Positions 46,377-55,502 of a stretch of DNA of 64,000 nucleotides are shown here, piece after piece (within the stretch, counting starts at the first letter, position 1; the number at the start of each line of letters is the position of its first letter). This stretch comes from Leptospira bouyouniensis (GTDB lineage Bacteria > Spirochaetota > Leptospiria > Leptospirales > Leptospiraceae): positions 124,001-188,000 of the forward strand of contig NZ_RQFT01000003.1 in NCBI RefSeq assembly GCF_004769525.1, given 5' to 3'. Both the position numbers and the translations under genes were made by a program. The notes under the pieces are model-generated. The model was given only the letters and a program-made list of their open reading frames with translations, made no database searches and had not been told where the DNA came from.

Positions 46377-46781
46377 TCTATACCCTCAAATTCCGTTTTG
46401 AATCAGCAAAATGGCGATCTTCAGAAATCTCTTGATGACCAACAATAGTCTACTAAAAAAAACGTAAGAATCTAACGCTCGAGATTGAAAATTTTGGGGA
46501 AAGCTTGGATTTTTCACCAATTTGTAAGGTCCACTTTGCATTAATTCCGAAAGTATCCTTGATCGTGGAAAAAAAGTATTTTCAACAATTGATCCACTCA
46601 AGCGGAAAATGTTGAGATTATGAGAACTCATGTTGTTTGGTCTGAATGAGTGACTGTTTGGAAATCTTTATTTGCCATTCCTAATGATTATAAAAAAGCA
46701 AATTGGATAAAAATCGAATCACACAAATCATATTCACAATTCCTTTTGGTTCAGAATCAAATTATGATGTATATGACAAGC
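46377..46781. other. Intergenic region, no supported gene
   Basis: Long gap upstream of the chemoreceptor. Two short frames (minus 46386-46631, plus 46650-46940) have no family match, no good ribosome site, and the second runs through a repeat element, so I do not call them genes. Confidence 0.5.
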
Positions 46782-46862
46782 GGAAGGGATTGTAGTGGAA
46801 ATCCTTTCCGAAAGGAAAGATTGGAACGAAAAGCCCGGTCCGCTCCAAGCGGATCCGCCCTT
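46782..46862 (-). repeat. GC-rich dispersed hairpin element, type A copy 2
   Basis: Reverse-complement copy of the element at 26127-26211. Shared parts: GGGATTGTAGTGGAAATCCT at 46786-46805 and AGCCCGGTCC at 46832-46841. Internal hairpins differ in sequence but are kept: TCCTTT/AAAGGA (46802-46816) and TCCGCT/AGCGGA (46839-46853). Paired changes suggest structure is conserved. Confidence 0.65.
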
Positions 46863-47023
46863 AGAAAAACAAACTGTTCAGAAATAACTTTGAATTTGCT
46901 CCTTAAAATCAAAAAAAAGATAGAATCCATAATTTCATAATTAGAATATTACTCCGATGAACATTCATTCATAACTCAACTAGTTTGTGTTTGGTTGTCA
47001 TGTTTCTCTAGGAAGATTCAATT

Positions 47024-47917
47024 ATGAATTATAACAATGATTATCAGATCGTTTTAGGTTTGGTTTTAGCACTGATGATTTTCGGTGTAGCACTCGAACT
47101 TCGTTTCATTGCGTTTAAAGCGGTATTACAAAGACCAGTTGCTGCTCTTGCAGGCCTCATTGGTCAAGTGATCTTTTTGCCTTGGATTACTTTAATCATC
47201 ACACTTCTGTTAGATCTTCCTGCTGGCATCGAATTGGGAATGTTATTGGTTGCCGCAAGTCCTGGTGGAAACTTATCCAATATAATCACACATCTTGCAA
47301 AAGGAAATACTGCACTTTCAGTGAGTATGACTGCGGTATCTAGTCTATTTGCAATTATAACCTTACCACTTAACTTCACTTTAACGGCAAATTTAAATCC
47401 AGTGACACATGCTATGATATCTGGTTCTGGAGATCTAAAAATTGATAGTTTGATGATCATTAAGAGTATGATCGTATTACTTTTGGTTCCGTTACTTTTT
47501 GGAATGATACTCGGTAATTTTTTTACAGGATTCGCCCACAAAATCACGCCGTTTTTCAAACGAATTTCTTCCCTTGCATTTATAGTATTTGTTGCGTTTG
47601 CCATCGGAGGAAATTGGAAAATCTTTTTAGATAATCTTGGGTTTGTATTTATCATTGTTGTGTTTCACAATTTGATAGCCCTTATCATTGGAAATCTGAT
47701 CGCTAGACTCTTTCGTCAAAATGAAGGAAACAAACGTGCGATTACAATTGAAGTGGGAATGCAGAACTCTGGCCTCGCATTAGGTCTTATTTTAACCCAA
47801 TTCCAAGCGGAACCAAACATGGCTTTGGTGGCTGCATTTTGGGGAATATGGCATATTGTCTCAGGATTGATTTTAGTTACCTATTGGAAACGAAACCCTC
47901 CACAAGAAGGTAATTAA
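47024..47917 (+). CDS. Bile acid:sodium symporter (BASS) family transporter
   Basis: About ten-helix Na+-coupled organic-anion importer, 297 residues. ELGMLLVAASPGGNLSNIIT is the conserved ASPGG-type crossover motif, and EVGMQNSGLALGLILTQFQA is the second substrate-cavity motif (E-x-G-x-Q-N). Substrates in the family include bile acids, pantoate, pyruvate and other carboxylates. AGGAAG precedes ATG. First gene of a four-gene plus-strand set (symporter, epimerase, cytochrome-propeller, MFS), all within 1-3 bases of one another. Confidence 0.92.
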   Translation: MNYNNDYQIVLGLVLALMIFGVALELRFIAFKAVLQRPVAALAGLIGQVIFLPWITLIITLLLDLPAGIELGMLLVAASPGGNLSNIITHLAKGNTALSVSMTAVSSLFAIITLPLNFTLTANLNPVTHAMISGSGDLKIDSLMIIKSMIVLLLVPLLFGMILGNFFTGFAHKITPFFKRISSLAFIVFVAFAIGGNWKIFLDNLGFVFIIVVFHNLIALIIGNLIARLFRQNEGNKRAITIEVGMQNSGLALGLILTQFQAEPNMALVAAFWGIWHIVSGLILVTYWKRNPPQEGN

Positions 47918-47918
47918 T

Positions 47919-48884
47919 TTGAAAGTTTTAATCACAGGTGGAGCCGGTTATATAGGATCTAGCCTTATCCATCATTTGTTACAAACTTTTCCCAATTGGA
48001 AACTTTTGGCTACAGATATCAAACCAATGAATGGAATTCAAAATTTTCCAAATTTAGAATTCCAACTATTAGAGATCAGTGACCGAAATTCAGTGATCGA
48101 TTTGATCCAAACATGGAAACCAAATTCCATTGTGCATTTAGCATCCATACTCAATCCTCCACCGGGGATGAGTGAAGAAACGCAATGGAAAATAGATGTA
48201 CATGGCACCAAAAATGTGTTAGATGGTGCAGTATATGCAAAAACAGAACAAGTGATCATAACAAGTTCTGGGGCCGCATATGGGTATCATAAAGAAAACA
48301 AAGAATGGATTGAAGAAACTGATCCTATTCGTGGTCATTCGGCTTTTGTATATTCAAAACACAAAGGTGAAGTAGAAGATATATTGAAAGAATACCGAAC
48401 AATATTCCCTCAACTTAAACAATTAGTCTTACGACCAGGTACCATATTAGGAAAAACTGTGAATAACCTAATTACTGATATGTTCCGAAAACCATTTGTA
48501 ATGGGAATACTTGGTTACAATAGTCCTTTTGTTTTCATATGGGATGAGGATGTCATTGGCATCATCTCAAAAGGGATTGCGGAGAAAAAAGAAGGAATCT
48601 TTAACGTAGCAGGAGACGGGGCTCTTAGTCTGAAAGATATCAGCCGTATGATCCGAAAACCTTACCTACCAATCCCTGCACTATTTTTACAATTTATGCT
48701 TTTCATCCTAAGGCTGATTCGACTCACACAATATGGTCCTGATCAAATTGATTTTTTACGTTATCGGCCTGTACTTTCCAACAAACAACTGAAATCTGTG
48801 TTTGGATACAATCCTAAATATACTTCCAAAGAAACGTTCATTGCTTACTTAAATGCCAAAGGAGTTCCATATGATGAAATTTAA
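47919..48884 (+). CDS. NAD-dependent epimerase/dehydratase family protein
   Basis: Extended SDR of 321 residues. NAD-binding GGAGYIGSSL at residues 7-16, Ser in TSSGAAYGYH and the YSKHK (YxxxK) active site are all present. The C-terminal part is of the epimerase/3-beta-hydroxysteroid-dehydrogenase-like type. TTG 47919 is the start, one base after the symporter stop, with GAAGG upstream. It resembles the gene at 58278-59246. Substrate unknown. Confidence 0.88.
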   Translation: MKVLITGGAGYIGSSLIHHLLQTFPNWKLLATDIKPMNGIQNFPNLEFQLLEISDRNSVIDLIQTWKPNSIVHLASILNPPPGMSEETQWKIDVHGTKNVLDGAVYAKTEQVIITSSGAAYGYHKENKEWIEETDPIRGHSAFVYSKHKGEVEDILKEYRTIFPQLKQLVLRPGTILGKTVNNLITDMFRKPFVMGILGYNSPFVFIWDEDVIGIISKGIAEKKEGIFNVAGDGALSLKDISRMIRKPYLPIPALFLQFMLFILRLIRLTQYGPDQIDFLRYRPVLSNKQLKSVFGYNPKYTSKETFIAYLNAKGVPYDEI

Positions 48885-50685
48885 GAGATCTAAAATTAAA
48901 ATTGTTTTTCAATTTGTTATGATTATTAGTCTTTTATCCGCCTATACATCGTTATCTGCTATTCAATTGGATATCAAAGACAGTAATGGAAATAACCTAG
49001 ACCTGGTGATGGTGACTATTAAAGCAGAAAAACCACAAGTTCCTCCAAGGGATGACCATGGGTATCCACCTGAAGGATTAACATTTTTTATCACCCCAGA
49101 AGTGACAATGTTCACAAACCCCAATGGAAAAGTGAATATACCCTTTCCTTATGCTCCCCAAGTAACCATTCGACTTCGCAAAATTGGTTATAAGGATATC
49201 AACGTTAGGCCATATTCGAACGTGAGTTCTGTTTCCTTTCGAATGGAAAAAGTAACAGACCTTAATTATTTGGTTGGTCAGTATCCTTCAAATAGTTGGG
49301 TCGCAGCACTTGAGTTTGGCGAAGATAAGGATCTTAGAAAAACGTATTTGGAACAGTGTGGATTTTGTCATCAACAAGGTAGTTTTTTTATGAGACGCGC
49401 ATTTTCTGAAGGAGATTGGGAAGAAATCATCAATCGAATGATGGGTTATGGTGCAAGACCTCATGGAAAAGCCAAGAAAAAACTTCCAGGCATTTTATCC
49501 AATGCTTATGTTGATTTATTAAAACACCCAGAACGAGTGAAACCTGGTAGAACCTGGGGGAAAGAATTGTATGGAGCTATAATTCGGGAATGGCCAATGG
49601 GTGATAGTTTTTCCCAAATGCATGATTTATTGTACCATAAAAAAACTGGATTGGTATATGTAGGGGATAATATCCAAGATAGACTTTGGGAAATAAACCC
49701 TAACACTGGTAAAACGGTTGTTTATAAGGTTCCCAAACAACCTGAAGATGAATTGGGAGGGTTACTACCAGGAAGATTACGTTCCTTCCAAAAACATGAA
49801 ACCTATGTTGGATTACATTCACTTGCCGAATCACCAATTGATGGGAATATATTTATTACCCCATCTTTACAAAAACGAATTACTGAATTTGATCCGGTAA
49901 CAAAAAAATTCAAAGACCATTTGTTTAACGATGGTTTGTATCCCCACACAATTCGAATTGATGAAGAAGATCGTGTTTGGTTTACATTAGCACTTTCGAA
50001 TCAAGTGGGTATGTTTAATCGCAAAGATAAAAGTTTTCAGTACTATGATTTACCTGCCAGAACCAAAAAGGAAAGTTTTAGTTTATGGATCAGTGGATTC
50101 ATTATCAAACTCATGAACTGGGGATTTCCAATGCATTTATTGCCTGTGGATGAACGTGTGAGTGGAATGCCTCTTCCTTATGGAATCGATGTTGCACCAA
50201 ATGGAACTGTTTGGTTTACAAGACTACATGCAGATACAATCGGTAAAATCGATCCAAGGGATAATTCGTTCCAATTGATTTCAACTCCTTTCCAAGGACC
50301 GCGCAGGTTACGTGTGGATCGTGATAACAATGTTTGGATTTCTGTATTTCCAGAAGGATCGATCGCCAAATACACTCCCGAAGATGGAAAGTTCAAACTT
50401 TATCCACTTCCCACTGCCGTTGATGGAGTGGAGACACCTTACTCACTCAATGTAGACCGCAAATCCAATCTTGTTTGGGTGACGGGAACTTCGTCTGACA
50501 ATCTAATGGCGATGGATATTAAAACTGAAACATGGAAAGTGTATCCAATGAGTCGCAAAGTTACCTTCACTCGCGATATCGAATTTTCCGCAGATGGAAA
50601 AGCATATGCTTCTAATGGAGCATTTCCTAGTTGGCATATCGAAGATGGTCAACCAACTTTAATGGAGGTTACACAATCAAAATGA
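48871..50685 (+). CDS. Exported haem-motif protein with Vgb-like beta-propeller
   Basis: 604 residues from ATG 48871, which has AAAGGAG six bases upstream and overlaps the epimerase stop by 14 bases. Signal peptide at residues 8-30. A carboxypeptidase-regulatory-like beta domain spans about 30-125. C163-G-F-C166-H167 is a c-type haem attachment site followed by a small cytochrome-like helical part (about 155-215). The rest (about 240-600) is a six-bladed propeller of virginiamycin-B-lyase/SMP-30 type, with repeats such as PYGIDVAPNGTVWFTRLHAD. Probably a periplasmic redox or lyase enzyme. Confidence 0.82.
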   Translation: MMKFKRSKIKIVFQFVMIISLLSAYTSLSAIQLDIKDSNGNNLDLVMVTIKAEKPQVPPRDDHGYPPEGLTFFITPEVTMFTNPNGKVNIPFPYAPQVTIRLRKIGYKDINVRPYSNVSSVSFRMEKVTDLNYLVGQYPSNSWVAALEFGEDKDLRKTYLEQCGFCHQQGSFFMRRAFSEGDWEEIINRMMGYGARPHGKAKKKLPGILSNAYVDLLKHPERVKPGRTWGKELYGAIIREWPMGDSFSQMHDLLYHKKTGLVYVGDNIQDRLWEINPNTGKTVVYKVPKQPEDELGGLLPGRLRSFQKHETYVGLHSLAESPIDGNIFITPSLQKRITEFDPVTKKFKDHLFNDGLYPHTIRIDEEDRVWFTLALSNQVGMFNRKDKSFQYYDLPARTKKESFSLWISGFIIKLMNWGFPMHLLPVDERVSGMPLPYGIDVAPNGTVWFTRLHADTIGKIDPRDNSFQLISTPFQGPRRLRVDRDNNVWISVFPEGSIAKYTPEDGKFKLYPLPTAVDGVETPYSLNVDRKSNLVWVTGTSSDNLMAMDIKTETWKVYPMSRKVTFTRDIEFSADGKAYASNGAFPSWHIEDGQPTLMEVTQSK

Positions 50686-51881
50686 ACCAATCCAAACCTT
50701 ATCAAAAAGGACAAATGTTTCGATTTTTGTCCGCTTCCTTTTTGGGATTTTTAGCGGGTCATCTCACGAACTATAGTGTGATATTATACGCGCAAGACGT
50801 GTGGAACCAAGATGCATTAGCGGGCATTGGATTTGGATTATGTTTTGGAGTTCCACTGTTTCTTGGTTGGTTTGCAGGTGCTTGGTGTGATTCACACTCA
50901 CCACAAATTTTAGCGCAACTCGCCCATGTCTCTTTTTTAATTGCACTTGGATTTCTTAACATATCTTCACAGATGATAGGTGCAGTAGCTGTCTCTTTCT
51001 TTTTGTTAGGTGCCTTTTTTGCGGGAGTGGGTTGGTCAATCCTTGCGCCGGCGAGAATGTCCTTACTTGGAAGATTAGCTGGTGAAAAACAGAAGAAAAT
51101 GGCCGTTATTTTTAACGTATTAGTGATGTTAGGTTTCGGATCAGCACCTCCTATTTTAGCATTTTGCAGAAGTATTGGTTCATGGAAAACAGTTCACCTG
51201 ACAGGTATTATCTTATTTTTAATTGCAATGACCTTATTAATAGGAATCAAAACAGAAGGTCAGGGAAAATCATCTTCTGCTTGGGATCGAATCCTTAGAG
51301 GACTCTCCTATGCGAAACATCATGAATTATTGAAACAAACTCTATTGTTTTCTATCGTGATTTATTGTTCGATGGGACCTGTGCAAGTGATGATGCCAAG
51401 ATATGCAAAAGGAGTTCTCAATTTAGGTGAGTTAGAGCGTGGTTTCTTTTTAGGAGCACTTGCATTGGCTCTCCTCATGGGTGGTGGTACCTCTTTAAAA
51501 TTAGCAAAACATTTTGGTTATGGGATATTGATACTTACATCTGGTTTGATGTGTGGCCTTGGTCTTCTTGGAATTGGTCTCAGTACTCACTTATGGATTT
51601 CCATTGTCTTATTATTGTTGAGTGGTTTTGGAGCAGGAGCCAGTATCAGTTTACTTGTAGCGATATTACAATCAGAGGTAAGTCAAGAGTATAGAGGAAG
51701 GGTAATGAGTTTGTATACCATTACAAGCCAAGTGGTGCCTGCGTTTGCTGGATTATTATCTGGCCTCATTCTTGTAAAAGTATCTATTGCAACAGCCGTT
51801 CTATCAGCGGGGGTTATCTTAACTCTGATTGTGATCGTAACCACAATCAGATTGCAAACATTAAGAAATTATAATATGTAA
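50682..51881 (+). CDS. Major facilitator superfamily transporter
   Basis: Twelve-helix MFS permease of 399 residues. Start ATG 50682 overlaps the previous stop (ATGA), preceded by GGAGG. The loop between helices 2 and 3 (GWFAGAWCDSHSPQILAQLA) is the position of the MFS D-R-x-G-R motif, though diverged. EVSQEYRGRVMSLYTITSQV is the typical second-half motif. Likely exports or imports a product of this gene set; substrate unknown. Confidence 0.88.
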   Translation: MNQSKPYQKGQMFRFLSASFLGFLAGHLTNYSVILYAQDVWNQDALAGIGFGLCFGVPLFLGWFAGAWCDSHSPQILAQLAHVSFLIALGFLNISSQMIGAVAVSFFLLGAFFAGVGWSILAPARMSLLGRLAGEKQKKMAVIFNVLVMLGFGSAPPILAFCRSIGSWKTVHLTGIILFLIAMTLLIGIKTEGQGKSSSAWDRILRGLSYAKHHELLKQTLLFSIVIYCSMGPVQVMMPRYAKGVLNLGELERGFFLGALALALLMGGGTSLKLAKHFGYGILILTSGLMCGLGLLGIGLSTHLWISIVLLLLSGFGAGASISLLVAILQSEVSQEYRGRVMSLYTITSQVVPAFAGLLSGLILVKVSIATAVLSAGVILTLIVIVTTIRLQTLRNYNM

Positions 51882-51882
51882 T

Positions 51883-53112
51883 TTACCATTGTTGGTACAT
51901 TTGTTCCGCAAATCCCAACAAGTTTTTTACTTCCAATTTTGTACCATTATCTAGAATGACATACCCATTATAAGAACCGAATGCTTTATTTAAATATGCT
52001 TCGGTTTTTAATAGTTCCAAAATTTCAGAGATTGAAAAATTTTGGATCAATTGTTTTAAAAATCCTATCATTCCCATTAAATCGATATCTGAATGTAAAA
52101 GATACACTGGAGTGAAGTTTAGTTCCAAACGACCATCGTTACTAATAAACTTCCAAGGTTTTTTGTAATCTTTCACATCATACTTCCAAATCACTTTATC
52201 AAGTTTATGAACTTTACCTTTGTATACGATTCCATTTTCAGTGGCATTCGTTTGATCTCCAAATCCATACCCTAAATTTAAACTAAGGAGTTCGTCACCA
52301 ATCAAACCTGCTCCAGCTGCCCAAAGCCATTTATTTTTCTCTGGCCAAGTTCCTCTTCCCCAATCCAATACAGCAAAACTATTTTCTTTGAAATCATAAA
52401 TGGATTGTTTGTATATAATTGTACCTTTACAAAGCAAACTTGGCATCTTGTACTCATAAAAGAAATCTGATTCGGAAAATGGTGTGATGATTGCGAGTGC
52501 TTCATTTGCTTTTTCGAAAAATTCGAAATTACCAACTATCATTTCATTTGAGGAATCACCTTGTATTGAATAAGAAATGATTCGTTTGCCTTTTTGTTTT
52601 TGGATGCGAATGAATTGATTTCCTTTTGTGAATTCGATTGGATCTGTTGTATTCGTTGGAAACGAGATCGAACCAGGTCTAACAAGTTCAGTTTTGGAAA
52701 AAATTGTATTCCCAGATTTGAATTCGAGCAATTCAATACTTCCCATTGCTAAGTTTCCAATGTCTGTGATTGTAATGGCTCCACCAAAGTCTTCGTTATA
52801 AAACGTATAATGTTCCCAACGTTTGTATCGTTTGGAATTGGCTTTGATGAGTGATTCATCAATTTGAAAATGCGGAAATCGTGACCAACCAGAAACATTT
52901 AATGTTCCATCAGGCTTTAATAAAGAAATTGGAGAAAAAAATTCTTTTTGAATGGTTTTGTTTAAATTTGGTTCTGGAATTAGTTGTATTTTTTTTCCGT
53001 GCTCGTCAATCACTTGGTCTGGGGACAATTTGTCCTTAGTACAATTGAAGAAGGTGAACAAGGAAAGCAATAACCCTATTGTGATATCAATTTGAAATCG
53101 TTTTTGAAACAT
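51883..53112 (-). CDS. DUF2804 lipoprotein
   Basis: 409-residue lipoprotein; leader ends at FTFFNC. ENSFAVLDWGRGTWPEKNKW is the DUF2804 signature, flanked by beta-rich segments (RFPHFQIDESLIKANSKRYK) that suggest a lipocalin-type barrel which could bind a hydrophobic ligand. GGAG lies at a proper distance before ATG. It is the last gene of the minus-strand catabolic run, 28 bases after the chemoreceptor. Confidence 0.82.
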   Translation of the reverse strand: MFQKRFQIDITIGLLLSLFTFFNCTKDKLSPDQVIDEHGKKIQLIPEPNLNKTIQKEFFSPISLLKPDGTLNVSGWSRFPHFQIDESLIKANSKRYKRWEHYTFYNEDFGGAITITDIGNLAMGSIELLEFKSGNTIFSKTELVRPGSISFPTNTTDPIEFTKGNQFIRIQKQKGKRIISYSIQGDSSNEMIVGNFEFFEKANEALAIITPFSESDFFYEYKMPSLLCKGTIIYKQSIYDFKENSFAVLDWGRGTWPEKNKWLWAAGAGLIGDELLSLNLGYGFGDQTNATENGIVYKGKVHKLDKVIWKYDVKDYKKPWKFISNDGRLELNFTPVYLLHSDIDLMGMIGFLKQLIQNFSISEILELLKTEAYLNKAFGSYNGYVILDNGTKLEVKNLLGFAEQMYQQW

Positions 53113-53140
53113 AAAATTCTCCAGAAATACTATTTTTTGT

Positions 53141-54703
53141 TTAAGATTCGCTTAACGTCAATAATTCTTGTGACTGTGCCCTAATCTCTTGCACATGTTG
53201 TTCAAGTTCTCGAGAGGCATTGGAAATTTGATTCACTTCGTTCTCTAATGCCATGATTCCCTTGTTCACTTCCGTTTGACCCGATATTTGCTCTTTTGTA
53301 CTAAAAGAAATTTGTGAAGAAAGATCGTTAATCATAGTTAATTGATTTATAGTATCAAAGATAATCCCTTTTTGTTTTTCAAACAGATGGTGCATATGAC
53401 TTACCTTTTCTGTTGTCATTTCTAATTTAGAAATTTGATTGGAAGTCAAATTCCCGGTTTGGATAGATACTTCCGCTGCATTGTAGATAAATTTTCTAGA
53501 ATGATTCACAACTTCTGAAATAATTTTTGCATTTTTTGCAGTAAAGTCCGCTAGTTTACTGACTTCACTTGCGACAACGGCAAATCCTCTTCCAACATCA
53601 CCAGCACGAGCAGCCTCAATTGAGGCATTTAACGCGAGTAAGTTTGTTTTTTCGCCTATTTCTGCAACAATTTGATTGATTTCGTCAACTTTATCAAATG
53701 AAGATTTGATAGAAGCTAGGTATTCACTAGTCTTTTTAGAAACAGCTGCTATTTCAGTTGTATCTTTTTTATTTTCGTTTGCGATTGAAATTAACTCTTG
53801 GTTGATTACACTAATGGTTGTTACCATTTGATTTAAATCATTCGATCCAGAGAATAAATCATTAATTTTTGCATTTTGATCATTGATGATGACTGCATTC
53901 GATTCAAAAGAGGAAAACAATTCTGTATTAATTGCGGTGACTTGTTCTAATGATGCCGCTTGTGATTCTAATCTTTCCGATGTATGTGATATATAATTAG
54001 CAAAACTATTGATTGAAGTCTCTAAATTTTTTGCAGCATCTTGGATGATTTTTTTTTGCCTTAATGTCTTTGTAAGTAACTGTTCTGATTCTTTTGCCTT
54101 TTCCATTCCTTTCTCACTGATACGAATGAGTAAAGCAATCAATCGAGATAACAATACTCCGCTTACCATGATGAAGACACCTTTTACGATTTCAGCGGAA
54201 GTTCCGACATAACCAGTTTGGATATAAAGATTTGGATCTTCTGATGGAATTAACCCACCGAAATGAATGGATACAAAATAAGAAATCATAACACCGATTC
54301 CAGCAAGAAATCCATTAAACAAAACAAACTTCGGATTCCCTAAAAATCCTGAATAAATTAAATAAAAATACACTACGAGTAATACAGCTGTATTATTGAT
54401 AGCAGACTTTGCTTCCATCGGACCCATACTACAATCAATCGCCGTGTTAATTAAATGAATTCCAATATCGAATAAAATCAGTAGTTTGTGAAACCATTCA
54501 GGTGGTTTTCCATAATGTAACCAAAGTTGACAAATACCTGCATAGATACCCATGACAATCGTTCCCGAAAGGTGGATATAAAACATCGCCTTTGGCATGC
54601 TGTCTTTTGTACCAAATAACGCTGCAAAAAAGATAAAGAATAATACAATCCTTATCCGATTGACTGTTATTTTTCCGTTCTGCCAAAGTTCTTCAATATT
54701 CAT
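53141..54703 (-). CDS. Methyl-accepting chemotaxis protein, paralogue of 44811-46376
   Basis: 520-residue chemoreceptor with the same build as the other copy: five to six N-terminal helices ([39 protein letters not shown]), then the signalling domain with [20 protein letters not shown] and [20 protein letters not shown]. The start codon lies two bases after the stop of the enoyl-CoA hydratase-fold gene, so receptor and catabolic enzymes share a transcript. That ties sensing to the substrate the operon degrades (inference). Confidence 0.93.
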   Translation of the reverse strand: MNIEELWQNGKITVNRIRIVLFFIFFAALFGTKDSMPKAMFYIHLSGTIVMGIYAGICQLWLHYGKPPEWFHKLLILFDIGIHLINTAIDCSMGPMEAKSAINNTAVLLVVYFYLIYSGFLGNPKFVLFNGFLAGIGVMISYFVSIHFGGLIPSEDPNLYIQTGYVGTSAEIVKGVFIMVSGVLLSRLIALLIRISEKGMEKAKESEQLLTKTLRQKKIIQDAAKNLETSINSFANYISHTSERLESQAASLEQVTAINTELFSSFESNAVIINDQNAKINDLFSGSNDLNQMVTTISVINQELISIANENKKDTTEIAAVSKKTSEYLASIKSSFDKVDEINQIVAEIGEKTNLLALNASIEAARAGDVGRGFAVVASEVSKLADFTAKNAKIISEVVNHSRKFIYNAAEVSIQTGNLTSNQISKLEMTTEKVSHMHHLFEKQKGIIFDTINQLTMINDLSSQISFSTKEQISGQTEVNKGIMALENEVNQISNASRELEQHVQEIRAQSQELLTLSES

Positions 54704-54705
54704 TG

Positions 54706-55491
54706 TTAATTACCGGAAAATATTGGTTTTCTTTGGTTGGCGAAACTATCCATTGCTTCCATCAAGTCTGATGTTCCTAGTAAACTCGATTGAAGTTCGA
54801 TTTCTAAATCTAAACTTTCTTCCAAAGTCATTTTATCACCACGGCGGATGATTTGTTTTGTGATTGAAATTGTTTTTGGAGGAAGTTGTAAAAACTTCTT
54901 TGCTAATTGTTTCGTTGTTTCATCTAAATTTTCTGGTGTGGCAATTTTAGTGATTAAATTAAATTGAAATGCTTTTTCCGGATTAAATTTATCACCTAAC
55001 ATCACTAGTTCATTTGTTGCCGCAATACCTGCATTACGAGTGATACGACTCGTTCCCATAAGAACGGTTAACCCTAATTTTACCAATGGAATAGAAAAAA
55101 CTGTTTTTTCGCTTGCGATTCGGAAATCACAACATTGTGTTAACATAAATCCACCACCCATACAAAATCCTTGGATTTTGGCGATAGTTGGTTTTTTTAT
55201 ATTTTCAAATGCAGAAAAGCAACTTTGCATCTCTCGCATATTGTTTTTAAATTCTTCTTTGGTGATCTCATTCACCTTCTTTAGGATATCAAAATTGACT
55301 CCTGATGAAAAATGTTTTCCATTCCCTTGTAAGATAATCACCCAGACATCGTTATTTGAATCTAAACTTTCGCTGATATCTTTTAATTCAAATAATGAAG
55401 GCATATCCATCACATTCAAATTATTAGTCTTTAGTGTTAATGTGGCAATACGATCTTCAATTTCCAAATTCCAAGCTTGATAGTTTCCCAT
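54706..55491 (-). CDS. Enoyl-CoA hydratase/isomerase-fold protein lacking canonical glutamates
   Basis: 261-residue crotonase-fold protein. The acyl-CoA-binding oxyanion loop ([10 protein letters not shown]) and [19 protein letters not shown] are in place. In a hydratase the GGG motif is followed by Glu two residues on (GGGxE) and a second Glu follows Pro (PE). Here the aligned residues are Met/Leu (GGGFML) and Leu (IPLVKLGL). Simple hydration is therefore doubtful; isomerase, hydrolase or thioesterase-like chemistry is possible. AAAGGA precedes ATG. Confidence 0.82.
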   Translation of the reverse strand: MGNYQAWNLEIEDRIATLTLKTNNLNVMDMPSLFELKDISESLDSNNDVWVIILQGNGKHFSSGVNFDILKKVNEITKEEFKNNMREMQSCFSAFENIKKPTIAKIQGFCMGGGFMLTQCCDFRIASEKTVFSIPLVKLGLTVLMGTSRITRNAGIAATNELVMLGDKFNPEKAFQFNLITKIATPENLDETTKQLAKKFLQLPPKTISITKQIIRRGDKMTLEESLDLEIELQSSLLGTSDLMEAMDSFANQRKPIFSGN

Positions 55492-55502
55492 AATAATTCC
55501 TT

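Noticed and set aside
46386..46631. 81-residue minus-strand frame upstream of the chemoreceptor
   Set aside because: No ribosome site, no recognisable domain, basic low-similarity composition; likely chance.
46650..46940. 96-residue plus-strand frame
   Set aside because: It runs through the type A repeat element, has no ribosome site and no family match.
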